NCBI GenBank assembly: GCA_021018815.1
Contig: JAITYX010000016.1
Span: forward strand, 3,301,001 to 3,365,000
Length of the DNA: 64,000 bases
Direction of reading: 5' to 3'
DNA from: Talinum fruticosum
Taxonomy: Eukaryota; Streptophyta; Magnoliopsida; Caryophyllales; Talinaceae
Shown: positions 21,095 to 33,722 of the stretch, in pieces
Layout: every line of letters starts with the position of its first letter
How positions within the stretch are numbered: the first letter of the stretch is position 1
The notes under the pieces: model-generated
What the model saw: only the letters and a program-made list of their open reading frames with translations
Databases searched by the model: none
What the model was told of the DNA's origin: nothing
Translations under genes and position numbers: made by a program

Positions 21095-24000
21095 ATGGGG
21101 ACTTGCACCTCGAAGCCTCCTCCTAAACCGAACCCTTACGCTCCCAAAGACGAGCTCCAGAACAACTCCCAGAACCCCAAATCACCATTGCCGGAAACCC
21201 AAGTGGCCGGAGCTCCGGTCCAGGGCAATGCCGGAAAAAATCGCCGTTTTTTCCGTTCTACACTCCAAGTCCAGCTCACTCGTTGTTCTCGAAGAAGTCT
21301 CCGGCGCCGGGGAGCGCTAATTCGACCCCTCGAAGGTTCTTCCGGCCGCCGTCGCCGGCGAGGCATATAAAGGCTGTGCTGGCGAGGAGGCAGGGGACCG
21401 GGAAGAAGGCGATTCAAGAGGAGAAGGAGGGGGAGGAAGGAGAGAGAGAGGATGGAGTTGGGTTGGACAAGAGATTTGGGTTCTCGAAAGAGTTTAGGAG
21501 TAAGTATGAGGTTGGGGAAGAGGTGGGCAGGGGCCATTTTGGGTATACTTGTTTGGCTTCGCCGAAGAAAGGCGAGCTCAAGGGTCAACAGGTTGCTGTC
21601 AAGGTCATCCCTAAGGCTAAGGTTGATTGAACCCCTTTCTCTCTCTCTTTTGAATTTTCAATGGAAAGTTGATTGAAATTGGTTGACCTTGATTTAAATC
21701 CAGCATTCCCAAAATTGCCCAGATCTTCAAATTTGATTTAAAAATTATAATTACTACTATTTCTATTATGTTGAATATCGTATGAACTAGGATTCATTCA
21801 ATGAAGAAATGAGGAAATTTCGTGATGGACTAAGTTGGTTGAAAATCAAAATAGGGGTTCCCCCTTTCTGGTGGAATCCAAATTTTAATATGCTCAGAAA
21901 CTACTTCCTGGGAACGAGCCAATATCCTTGCTTGTTCACGTGGAAGAGAAGCTGATCTTTTTACTATACTATGTTTCTATTTCTATCAGATGACTACAGC
22001 CATTGCAATTGAGGATGTGAGGAGGGAAGTGAAGATACTGCGGGCTCTTACTGGTCACCTCAATCTTGTAAAATTCTATGATGCATATGAAGACCTTGAA
22101 AATGTCTACATTGTTATGGAGTAAGCTCAATCTGCACTTTGATTCAAACCCAGTCATATATGATGTTTCAATGTTAGCAACTTTACTCTGATCGAGGTGA
22201 CTTAGTGTCCAATCCTCCTCCCCCTGAATGAACCTGTTATTATCCAGAAATTATAACACATTTTATTTACTCTGCTTGATCAAATCAACTACGATGACTG
22301 ATTCACATGGTAAACTCAGGTTATGTGAAGGAGGGGAGCTCTTGGACAGAATACTTGCAAGGTTCATTTTCCATGAGACATGCTTATTGTGGACTTCGAT
22401 GTTGTTCCTTTGACTTTGAGGATTGGACTTTATGTTGCTTGTATATATGTACATGTGGCAGGGGTGGAAAGTACTCAGAAGATGACGCAAAGGCAGTCAT
22501 GGTGCAGATTTTGAACGTAGTTTCATTCTGTCATCTACAAGGTGTGGTGCACCGAGATCTCAAACCAGAGGTGAACATCTTCTTTTATCCTTTGCCTTTG
22601 CTGCTTCCCTTTATTGTGAGTGGAATCCTTGATGATAGTTGTCCATAAGTATGTATTTCAAAGAACGCTGTTTTAACTAAACATTCTTATTTCAAATTGT
22701 ATTTTGGCAGTTTTTTTAGATAACTAAAAGAATATTTTGGGAGCACTCGATTTGTTTCTTTTTAGTATCTCGCTCAAGGTTAGAACATAGCGGTTTCCAA
22801 ACACCCATTAAGCATGGTTGCTTCCTTGGTTAGGAGTTCTTCTGCTTTCTCTTTGCAACTTGCCTTCTTCATGACTTTACAAATGCTGGCTTATCCAGGA
22901 TTATTTGGCAATAAGGTTGCAGTCTCTGTGCCTTTAGATTTAGATTGAGATACTGAAGATATTGATGTAGGAGATATGAGCTTATATTGTGACTAAGAGA
23001 CATAAGGCTACTGAGTAAAAAGTGGAAGGTTGGATATATAGTTGAAATGAATTACAAGTATTACTACTGTTCTAGTATCTTGAATCACTAAAAACAAACA
23101 AGAAATGAATACAAATTTGAAGCGAGGCTGAACTTTTTCTTGATAAATATTTCACCTTTGGTATTCCTTCAAACGCTTCTCCATTAGGATCTTCACCATT
23201 TTGCATGTCGATTTTTCTTAATTTGATGAAAATACTTCATCACTTCAGTTATGCCCATAATCATAAAGAGACACATATTCCTACTACCTATTTCTAATGC
23301 TTTTACCTAAGTTTGAAGAAGCTAGGTCAGACACAGTGTGTTGTGACACAAATTTTGTCCCCTATATGTCACAATGCAATACAATGTCCTGAGCCTCATG
23401 GAGTATCTTTTGAGGCAACACAACTACTCTCTCCATATATTCTTATTTCTAAACTACTTCAAGCAATTTCAATGGACGTACTGGCTGGCTGCCTCCACTA
23501 GCACCATCTCTCAGATTTTGAAGCCTCATGCCTATAACACTAAAAAATTGGGTCTTGAGGTGGCAAAAAAATACTCTTGAAGCTATACAAATTAGACATA
23601 AACTTGTCTCAAAATATTTTTGAGGTGTCAATTAGAGCAACTAGTCAGCATTCAACAACTTCTTTGGCTTTTCTCAAAAATCTCGAAGACCATGTATAAT
23701 AGCCTTCATTTTGGCTGTTCCAAGATCCTCTAGCCTCTCAACATCCAAAACTGTTAAGGATGTTGTAAATATCCTTCTAAGCGATGTTGATGGATGTAAT
23801 GGACCCATTTGCACCATTGTGTGGATTTTGAAGTTTGATACGAGACCATTTAAGAATGGTCATTATGTTGACACTGAGAATTTTTCGAATGGTCTTAAAA
23901 CATGTTGATCTCACTTAATCTGAACTGTAAATTCTTTCTTAGTTGTTTCTTATTAGCAGAGACCTAGATCCCAGTTCAAAACTGCATTCGCATGTGTGCC

Positions 24001-26802
24001 TCTCTTGGGGAAAAAGAAAAAGAAAAAGAACAGTAGTCTTGAAACATCGAAGTAGGGGTTAAGGAGGAGCCTTTGGATACTCTTTGCACCTTAGGAATTG
24101 CCTTGCACCTTTTAAAACCAAGGCTTAAACAGCAGAGGATCATTTTACATCTGTTATCAAATGTGGCACATGAAGTAGCATCCCCTAAACTCTGTGACAT
24201 TTCTCTGAATGCTTGTGGTTTACTCAGGAAACAACTTCTAAGACAATGCCTACATGTATTGGGTTTTATGTTTTAACATCATCTGAAGTAATTTTTTTTT
24301 TTTTTTTTTTTTTGTGGACCAGAACTTTTTATTCACTTCTAAGGATGAGAACTCTGCACTGAAAGCAATTGACTTTGGCCTCTCAGATTTTGTGAAACCA
24401 GGTTTTCCATTCAACCTATTCTTAAGTTAAACAGTTCTATGCTTGATTGGTGATAATAAGAATGCCCAGATTTGGTAACGTCGTCATGTAGTCTGGGCTC
24501 CATTACCACCAATCAAACATATTTTCAATTTCTTCCTTTATGAGTAAGGCAAAACACAAAATGCTTCTTTATGATTTCCAGATGAAAGGCTGAATGATAT
24601 TGTGGGGAGTGCATACTATGTCGCACCTGAAGTTCTCCACAGATGTTACAGCACAGAGGCAGATGTATGGAGTATAGGTGTAATAGCTTATATTCTTCTA
24701 TGTGGGAGTCGCCCATTTTGGGCACGCACTGAGTCAGGAATTTTTCGAGCGGTCTTAAAAGCCGATCCAATCTTTGATGAAGCACCTTGGCCTTCATTAT
24801 CATCAGAGGCAAAGGACTTTGTCAAACGCCTGCTTAATAAGGATCCAAGGAAACGAATGACTGCTGCTCAGGCTCTAAGTACGTATTTTACTTTCTACTG
24901 AAGATTAAAATTTCCAGAGGCATTACCCTAACTATTGTTGCAATTCTTTTTCTAAACATTGTTCCAGGTCATCCATGGATATGTAATTATCAAGATGTGA
25001 AGATTCCTCTTGATATCCTGATATTCAGACTTATGAAGGCTTATATGCGATCGTCTTCTTTGCGTAAGGCTGCTTTAAGGGTGTGTACATTGTTGTATGG
25101 CACTTTGTAACCCCTATCTTTTGCAATCAACCATTAACGATTCCCAAACCTTTATTCTTAATGAGGTGGATATATACGAGAGGGAGGAAATTGCTCACCC
25201 TTGGTAATTATAGTGGACTTGCTTACAATTTTCTATTAAATGACTCCCCCATTATCTCATCATTGTGAACCAAATGTAATGTTGAAGTGGAGAAGATGCA
25301 ATTTTATTGGATATTGACCTATGGATGAGGTCTTGCAATATCTATTACATTCAAGCATACTGCTAAATTAGGGAGTTGGAAACCCTGATTAACCATAGTC
25401 ACTATCAAGTAGAGACAATCTCCATTGGGTAAGAGGTGCTATTTTGTACAGCCGGCTGATTTATGAATTGGATTCATGTAGTTGAGTAAATTTACAAAGC
25501 TAGCCAATCATTTTAACTGTTTGCTGACTGGGACCTCTTAGTTCTGGACCAGAACTCTTATTCTAGATGCCCTTTGCGATATTCATGAGATGAGTTCGAT
25601 CAATTTATTTGAATATGAATATACATATGATCTGATCAGCCTTTTTCTGCCAGTTAGTTCCTCAATTGACAAATTAAACCAATGCATGTTCTCCCAATAT
25701 GTTGAAACTTCTATGTTGTTTGCCTGAACCTTTGGCTGCATGGTTTTCTGTCAAACGTGAGGATCATCGTATTGGTTTTATGGTTTAAGTTTTGACTAGG
25801 AACCGATCATGCTGGACTTTGCAGGCTTTGTCGAAGACATTGACAGTCGATGAGCTTTTTTATTTGAAGGAGCAGTTTGCTTTATTTGAGCCAAACAAGA
25901 ATGGAACTATAGCACTTGAGAATTTAAGAACGGTTAGTATTTAATCCTCTAATATTCCCGTTTTCAGATGCCCAGGCTGATTTATTTGACAGGAAGAGAA
26001 GGGTGCTGAAGTACTTGTATTTTGTACAGGCATTGATGAGACATGCCACTGATGCAATGAAAGAATCTCGGGTTCCTGAACTGCTTGCTTCGGTAATTGT
26101 TGATTGTGCTTCTTTCTGTTTCTTTTCTCTGCTAGTTATGTCATAAATTTGCCTCTAATTTATTCTTGTGGCAGCTTAATGCATTACAGTACCGAAGGAT
26201 GGACTTTGAAGAATTTTGTGCAGCCGCCTTGAGTGTGCATCAACTGGAGGCTCTTGATCGCTGGGAACAACATGCTCGTTGTGCATATGAATACTTCGAA
26301 AAGGACGGAAACAGACCTATAATGATTGAAGAACTCGCTCGGTAAGTTGTGTCCTGCATCTGAAACAAGTAATATTTCTCCTATATGTCAAATTCAGATG
26401 TCGCATTTGTTGCACCTGATTCCTCCTGAAAAAGAGAAAATTGCTAGATCAGGATGTTACAACTACTGTATGTAGGCTCAAACTGTTTGTTTATATATGT
26501 AAAGCATTATATTTCTGGTTTCAATCACTCCATAACCTAGAACTGCATATGCATGTCACAATGTGAGTGGAAAACTGCATAGAACCTGGAATGTGTCTCT
26601 CAATTCTACATTAATGATCACTCTGGTTTTCTTTGCTTTTTTTTGGGGGGCACTATTTCAGGAACTTGGGCTTAGTCCTTCAGTACCTGTCCATGCTGTG
26701 CTTCATGACTGGATAAGGCATACTGATGGGAAACTCAGCTTCCTCGGCTTTGTCAAATTGTTGCATGGTGTGTCATCTCGGACCCTGGCAAAGTTGCAGT
26801 AG
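21095..26802 (+). CDS. CRK: CDPK-related protein kinase (CRK); two apparent frameshifts
   Basis: A membrane-anchored Ser/Thr kinase related to calcium-dependent kinases but with degenerate EF-hands (family knowledge). Exons: 21095-21621, 21990-22120, 22320-22361, 22462-22570, 24323-24401, 24582-24878, 24968-25080, 25825-25932, 26030-26092, 26175-26341, 26662-26802; about 592 aa after frame repair. The N-terminus MGTCTSK is an N-myristoylation site with Cys for palmitoylation. A Pro/Ser-rich variable region follows. The kinase domain contains [45 protein letters not shown] and [10 protein letters not shown]. The C-terminal part has [10 protein letters not shown] and YFEKDGNRP, relics of EF-hands without a full acidic loop. 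The two frame problems are the A-run 21235-21240 and the exon 11 acceptor at 26661. Intron 4 is 1.75 kb and ends with a run of 22 T beside the acceptor. Confidence 0.92.
21235..21240 (+). other. Apparent one-base deletion in CRK exon 1
   Basis: The myristoylated N-terminus is in one frame up to this run of six A. The conserved downstream part ([20 protein letters not shown] and the kinase domain) is in the frame reached by adding one base. With seven A the junction reads [19 protein letters not shown], as in other CRKs. Confidence 0.85.
26661..26662 (+). other. Apparent one-base deletion at the CRK exon 11 acceptor
   Basis: Exon 10 ends two bases into a codon (GCT CG|GTAAGT), but exon 11 after TTTCAG begins GAA CTT in phase 0. 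Adding one G after the AG restores A-R-E-L-G-L-S-P-S. No alternative acceptor is visible nearby. Confidence 0.65.
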
Positions 26803-28391
26803 ATGCTTGAAAGACAGCTAAATCATCTATGAAATGTGCCGTCTTCTGGCATTGTGCTTTCTACAAAAGCGTTTGGATGTTCACCTCGAGCTTTGCAAGG
26901 TCTACGGAGAATGTTTTGTGAACAGGAAAATGTAAACATATAGACACTGATAGCGACAATCTCAAACCTGAAATCCTCACTATAGAACTTTTTAGTTACG
27001 GTTAATGTTATCAAGATGCAGCAAAGGCCTTAGACAACACTTATTGATGATTTGTACACCCCTTGAATCTGCATCGATGAATCATTCGAGGCATTTACCA
27101 ATCTTAAGTTGTAGTATGTGTAATTGGAAAATGACATTTTTTTCAAGCTAATTGATTTTGTATTACATAGAAATGAACTATTATTTGTTTCTTCGCAACT
27201 TATTTTTCCTTTCTTTCTCAATAGTCCAAGAGCCAGACACAGTATCTACTAATACTTCCCGTCTAATGCTGACATTAACTCATCTGTTGTAGTTTCACTG
27301 GAAAATTCTTGTGTTATTATGAAGCTAACATTACCTAAGAGCGAGTTCTTAGACTGAAGGCAAAGAAGCTGGTTTTGTAAGACTAAAATTGCCAAAAATG
27401 TTGACAAAAATTTGACAATTAGGAAGTTGGAATGTCAAAAAAATTTCTTCATTTTTTTTCTTGATCGAAAAAGACCTATTTTCTAATGTTGGCTGGGTTG
27501 AAAAACTATTTGATAAATGTGCTTTGATAAAAAAGCGTACTGAATCCGAATTTTTATGACCAAGATTTATTCTTCAGTACTGATGAAAATTGTAGAAGCC
27601 ACAGACAAGTTTCCAAATTAGTGATGGGGCAGATATCAACCTCAAAAAGCTCAGGTTTTTTTTTTTTATAATCCGGGCTTCATGTGAATCATCTCCGAGA
27701 AGAGTTAGTGCGGGATTTTAAGATCATAGTAGTAAGAAAAGGAGGGAAAATATTCAGTTCAGTAAATAGACAGAACTTCACAATCAATATAATAGATGTA
27801 TATAGAATTATGTGAAAAGCCAATATTCAACAAAAGTCATGTACAGCTTGAAGGAGGATTTTTGAGATCTACCCTACAATATGGGGTCAAAATGCCAAAA
27901 TGAACGATTTTAGCCCCTCCTGCAAATGTATAGAAGGAACTAGGAAGCCATACATGTACAATGCTAGTTGGTAGCATACAAACATATGATTCAGTATTCC
28001 AATCTAAGTGCTACTAATTGGTAATGTCTATGATCTTCCAATCAACTGTAGTTTCAGAGTGGGTCCCATGCCATCAGGGGGGTCCGAATAAGCCCAGATA
28101 AACGCACCTATCCTCCATGGAGACAGAGGCCAGAATGATCTTTCTATGATTGAGCAAAACCTAAAATGTCAAACTGCTCAGTCAAACATCAACCGATTTG
28201 GGGTAGCATTCTACCGCAAATTATACCATATTGCATTTTGGATTCATTACTTCCCATGCAAGATGCAACACAAGTCACTGCTCAGAGCTGACCGCGGAAA
28301 TTACTTGCATCTTTCAGCTTCAATTCATCAGTGGATCAACACACAGTCTGGATTTAGAGGATTGATGAGAGGTAATTAGGTGCACTTCCCT
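26803..28391. other. Shared 3' region of two convergent genes
   Basis: This holds the 3' UTRs of the kinase (+) and the CLC-e gene (-). No supported coding frame is present. A short T-run lies at 27657-27668. Confidence 0.6.
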
Positions 28392-31300
28392 CTATTCAGG
28401 GCTCCCATTAGTTGTTATGAAATTCTGATTGAGATATTCTTTGGTAGCAACAGCTCTGCACATCAACATAAAAGATTCAAATTAGAAAATGAATGGACCA
28501 TATCTAGTCACCTTATTTGTGTAACCATGTACCCAATTACCAAGTATAGACCTGAAACAAGCAACCCTAACCTGAATTGACCTGTCTTAAATATAATCAA
28601 TTCCAAAATTTTTTTGACAATATTCGCTACTTTTTCATGTCAAGCTTATTGAACATAATAAGAAAAAGACCTGAACCTAAGATTACCTTTTCAAAACACA
28701 GACCAAGCCGAATATTCTATCAACCCTTTTGACCCATCCCAAGGTAATACGGCACGGACTCCACGAGAACAGCCCATTTCATCAGTGCCCTGGACTGGGA
28801 GTCAAAGAAGACACTTTTTCCAATCTACATTCAATCAATAACAGAGAAGAGGTATACCTGCAAGCTAGCATTATGCATTGCATGTCTATCACACCAACTG
28901 GCCGTCCCAAATGACCCTGTGCATTCTCTGAAACAACAGGCAGCTGACTTAATCCATGCCTGACCAATATCATTTCAGCAGAGAGAAGATCCATAGCAGG
29001 AGTTGCTGTCCACCGCACTTTACATTTTTCATGGTCAAAGGAACAGATCTCTTCTACCAGAAGCTCCTGTGATATGGATAGAGATCAGACATAAGCAACT
29101 AGCATGCAATATCATTTGCAGAAACACACACACACACACTCTGCATAAGAACAAACATTTCTTACAGAATGATAGTTAAGTAAAGCACCCATACCTCAGG
29201 TATTCTTCTTCTAACTTGTGCAGATTTGCAAAATGCTTGAATGTCCTCTAGTGATAATATGCCAATCAGAAGGTTGTCATCATCAAGAATAAGAGCATAG
29301 GACTCCTTCTCAGCAAGCATGAGGGTGACGGCGTCAACTACCTTTGTATTCCTGAAGACTGTAGCAAATCTTGTCCTCATAGCCTGTGAAACAAGAATTT
29401 TCTTTTGAATTTCTTCAGTTTCAGTGTCTGAATCATCAAAACAGCGGGAGCTCTCGAGTTCACAAATATCATCTGCACTGGATCCTTCTGTAAGGTAAGA
29501 GTAGCTAGAAGAAACTGGCCCAAAGTTCCTGGTAGATGCATCATCTTGTGGATTTTCAGAAGTTCTTTCATTAACTTTATTTGAATCCTCTGGATCCTTT
29601 CTCTTTACTCTTGCAGATGTGATCCAAGAGGACATCCCCACAGCTGCTAGAAGGGGTATAACTATTCGGTAGTCCTGGGTTAGTTCAAAAGAAGTAGAAC
29701 CGATGTGAGAGGTACTTGACATACCCCTGCAAGAGTAGCAGCCATACCAACCTGTATAAGAAGATAAAAAGAAGAAACCGATCATGTGGAAGCAAAGATG
29801 CAAGAATATTAGCATTAAAAGGTGAGCTAGAGAGTGTCAAAAGCATGAGGTTAAATATATACAGCCATATAGAAAACCAGAAAATTTTCAATTCGACAAG
29901 AATTTTGGAAGCTACAAACTTTCTCTAGCACCACCAGGTGAAAGTACCCAGTCTGTTTGAGAACAAGTTTTGTGTTGAGACCACAACCTTCACAAAAGGA
30001 AGAAAAAGAGCATTGTATTTCGAATGCAGTCTGTTAAAGAAGAAGTTTCTTATTGAGACCACAACCTTCACAAAAAGAAGAAAACGAGAATTGTACTTCA
30101 ACTGCGACTGTGATTGTTGGTTGTTGCTTAACGTTCAGGTTCAAGATCAAAGATTTCCACGAACAAGATTAGAGAATGCAAAAATGAAAGGAAGCATCCA
30201 AAATAGGAAAGGAGTCAAAAGAATATTAGTAAGATTGCAAATACAATGATTTCTACATTTGGCATAAATCAAATCAATGCAGATGATTATCAACAATTTC
30301 AGATACCAAGTGAAAATGAGAAGAAATTATGATAACTTCTTAAGTAGATCTTTGAGGAAGCAATTCAGAGTGTTTAAATAGATCTTTGAGGAAGCAATTC
30401 AGAGTGTTTATTGTTCTAGGAAAGCATGCTAATAAATGGACCCTCATTGATACGTCACATATGCATCAAATGACCCAACACAAATCTTGGCAAATGTGCC
30501 CCCGCAAATGAAGATGATAAAACAGAAATCCAACAAATCCAGCTTGCCTTGAGTATGAGCATGAAGAGTAGTATAGAGGGTTGCTCCCTCCCAAAATTTA
30601 ACTAGGAACTATGCTTCAGTCCACTATAATAGAAGTTTAAAAAAAGTTGCAAAAAGCGACTCTTTCAGCTGCCCACAAAGTGGAGGCGAGACAGGTGGAA
30701 AGTAAAGAATGATACTGACCAGGGCATATGCTTGTGGAGAGGCCACTTCGAACCAGGGGATTTTAAAAATTGGATGCGGTTGAGAAACTGCAAAAGCAAT
30801 AAGTTTCCCATATGCCATTCCTGTACCAGCACCAATAAAGAGGGATGGAGCATAATAACCCCCAACTAATCCAGAGGCTCGGCAAAAGGACGTAGCAATT
30901 ATTTTCACCCCCACTATTTGAATTAACAGCTCAGCTGAGAGGCCTTTCACAAAGGGTCGAGATTCCAACAAAATATCAACATTCTGAAAGCCCCAGTAAA
31001 GAATTTCTGGATAAGCCAAGGCTGCCATCCCAACAGCTAAACCACCAGTAACCGGAAAGACAGCTTTTGGTATTTGACCAGCCCTTTGAATTTCTTCAAT
31101 CGCACGAAGCATGAATGTAGTACACCTAGTCAGGCCCAAAGAAACCAAGCCGCATAGAATCCCCAGCAAAAGATACAGAGGAAGCTCTGAGACATCCAAA
31201 AAAGTAGCTTAAATGAAATTCAAAATCCATAACCTTGAAGTAATGTTTTTCTTGGAAAGCTTAGTGATTCTACAAAGCATGCTATATATGAGAAAATAAC

Positions 31301-33722
31301 TAAAATAGAGGGGCATTTCTGCAACAACACATCTTAATGGTTGCCAATCTCGACATGGCTTACTTACACGTGTACTTGTTAATAAGGACATAAAATTTAC
31401 AAGGAAAAAAGGGGGATCCTTAACTCACCACTTACAGAACGGAAATCATATACTGGGACCTTGAATGCTGGTTCAGCACCAAGACCAACCTCAGACAGCA
31501 CAGAAGCTACAACAGCACTAATTATGACCATTGAAGTTGTAGATGTGAGTGATACAGCTGAATCGCCTGATGGCCACAAGACAGACTCTACAGCAAAGAA
31601 GCAACCGGCAACGGTGGCATTGAATCCTGTGAAACAAAATTTCAGGATGATGTTCCATTCAAATACTGTATATACCTATAAAAGGTACATGTTTTCAGAG
31701 GCATATTTACACATTCTACATAAAAACACAGATGTAGGAGGGGAAAAACTAAACAGATGTATAAGTTCATTGAAACTTGAAATCTAATAATATCATAGGA
31801 CAAGTAAGATGGACATTTTTAGGGATAGAGGGAGTTTTGGATTTTCTATTTAAGTCGGATGTTTTTTTTCTTCCAAATGTGCAAGCAAGAATATATGTAT
31901 TGAAAGAACACCAAGGGGGTGTACTAAAGAAATCTATTTGAGTCCTGACATTAAGGGAGGTACATCTCGTATTAGTCAGGTATTAACTCCATGAAATGCT
32001 TACAAGCAGATGAGATAATTTCAGGAAACCCACTGTAAACAGACTCACATTGCACCATTACATATTTTAAACAAACATCTATGAATCCTGAATTATCATT
32101 CCCTTCATTTATTTTACAGAGTCACACTTCAGCAAGGTTCACTATTACATGAAGAGAAAGGTTTCCCAATGTGACTTCCTCCATGGAGTAAAGTATAACG
32201 TTGTCCTGATTTAGTTGAACTCATATGACACATAGAGGGGAGAATGCACAGATTTAACAAAACATCTTCGCTCTTCAGAAGAAAGGTATCAAGGCATATT
32301 TAAGAGAAGGTGATACTTTTGGTAAGTGCATTACTATAACAGAAGAATTCCAACCAGAAGCAAGCCCAGCAGCAGATCCAGCAGCAACAAGAGGGACCTT
32401 TCTTTTGGTAGCACCAAACAAAGCACCAACGCCTTTGGCAATGGAAGAACCAATTTCAACGCTCGGACCTTCTGGTCCCAGTGAGTTTCCAGTTCCAAGG
32501 GTGATACTAGCAGCCAGTGTCTTCAAGAATGGCTGAAGAACACCCTTTACACGGCGCACAAACTCTCCTTGGACAGGGGCATCGAAAGAATCCCGGATAG
32601 CATTCAACATGCTCACAACCAAACCTCCACAAGCTGGGACAAGGATAGTTCTTTGCCAAGTTTTTTCAATAGGCTCCTCTCTTAACCATGATGCTCCTCG
32701 ATCTACAACCCCATCCCATGAGAACTCACGTAGTTCATGGACCTATATTATAGCATGAGACTGCTTATAGTCACTAACAAAATTGATCCAAATTAGAGGA
32801 ACCAGAGAAAGAGATAAACACCCCTCCATCCTCACCTCCTCGAAAAACATTTTACCAGCCAGAAGAAGACTCAGCATGAAAAGTTCTATTTCACATAAAC
32901 TCATTTGTCGGGGGGTTGGAGGGGGAGCAGAGTTACAATCCTTCTAACGACGGAAATTCTGAGGGGTCTACTAAACTATCGAGCAAAACATGAAAGGTTC
33001 AACAACAATAGCAACAATACCACCTCAAGAACCTCGTAAATTCTTCCAATGCAAGATATTTTTTCATACAACAACCACCCGTGGAGGTTTATCCCCATAA
33101 CTTAATATATCCCCATCACAAAATAATTCATGTTATACTCTACCACAATTTTTTCTCTTCTTCCCTTTCTATACTTATTCACGCTCCACATTGCTATAAA
33201 TGACTTTCTTCCTAATGAAAATTTCCCTCTCTAAACTAATAACCTTCTTCTTATTCATGTCTAGGAAAAGAGAGAAATTCATTTATGGGAAGACTCACCA
33301 CATAATTGAAAAGGACGACGCCGAATCCAGTGAGAAGGCCAACCAAACCAGCAGAAATTATCGCAGAATTGGCTTCTGGAACGCCTTCTAGAGCCGCAAG
33401 GAACCCTATTCCTCCCCGCTGCCACTCTCATTTCCCACCGATTCCGAATCTCGAGAATCCGGCAGACTCCCGGAGCTTTGATCGGCGCATTGTACTTGTT
33501 CCGGCGACGGTACAATCGATATTTGAAGCGCCTGGAGTTGAAGGCTGAGCAGCAGCGGTTGATGAGCGTCAAGGGAGAAGAGAACGGCGGCCGTGATGAG
33601 AGGAGAGAGAATTTGGCGGTGGAGAGAGAAATGACAGGGTAAGGCGGAGGCCAGCGGTGCAAGTAGGAGTTGCGGTGAAGAGAGAAAGAATTGTCACCGC
33701 CGGGCGACGGGAACCTCTCCAT
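28392..33722 (-). CDS. CLC-e: Chloride channel/transporter, CLC-e type with two CBS domains; three apparent frameshifts
   Basis: A plastid CLC protein; Arabidopsis CLC-e is reported in thylakoids and affects anion homeostasis (family knowledge). Exons, in transcript order: 33299-33722, 32355-32742, 31429-31626, 30720-31186, 29195-29751, 28858-29066, 28392-28455; about 769 aa after repair. The start MERFPSPGG is followed by a Ser/Arg-rich transit-like region. Then come GLLTGFGVVLFNYVV, DRGASWLREEPIEKTWQR, TLGTGNSLGPEGPSVEIG (anion path with the gating-type Glu), ASGLVGGYYAPSLFIGAG, and VGMAATLAGVCQVPLTSVL followed by FELTQDYRIVIP. Two CBS domains form the C-terminal third. Frame breaks are two in exon 1 and one at 29687-29690. 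All exon phases agree only after adding one base at each break. The N-terminal 80 residues are the least certain part. Confidence 0.9.
29687..29690 (-). other. Apparent one-base deletion in CLC-e exon 5
   Basis: The minus strand reads GTTCTACTTCTTTTGAACTAA. With five T instead of four it becomes V-L-L-L-F-E-L-T, the conserved stretch before QDYRIVIP. The exon length becomes a multiple of three only with the extra base. Confidence 0.85.
29949..30104 (+). repeat. 78-bp tandem duplication inside CLC-e intron 4
   Basis: Two copies begin CAGTCTGTT at 29949 and 30027, with the shared core GAGACCACAACCTTCACAAAA. The copies differ by several substitutions, yet both are open in one plus-strand frame, giving related 26-residue segments (ETTTFTKGRKR and ETTTFTKRRKR). 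It lies antisense to the host gene and is probably not translated. Confidence 0.6.
30345..30410. repeat. 34-bp tandem duplication in CLC-e intron 4
   Basis: TAGATCTTTGAGGAAGCAAT occurs at 30345 and again 34 bases later, identical over about 32 bases. Confidence 0.75.
33414..33417 (-). other. Apparent one-base deletion in CLC-e exon 1 (G-run on the coding strand)
   Basis: One frame reads SGSLPDSRDSESVGNESGSG and meets a stop. The next frame holds the conserved GIGFLAALEGVPEANSAII. One more G in this run joins them. A second missing base lies farther upstream, between about 33440 and 33600, where the transit-peptide frame gives way to the Ser/Asp-rich frame. Confidence 0.7.
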
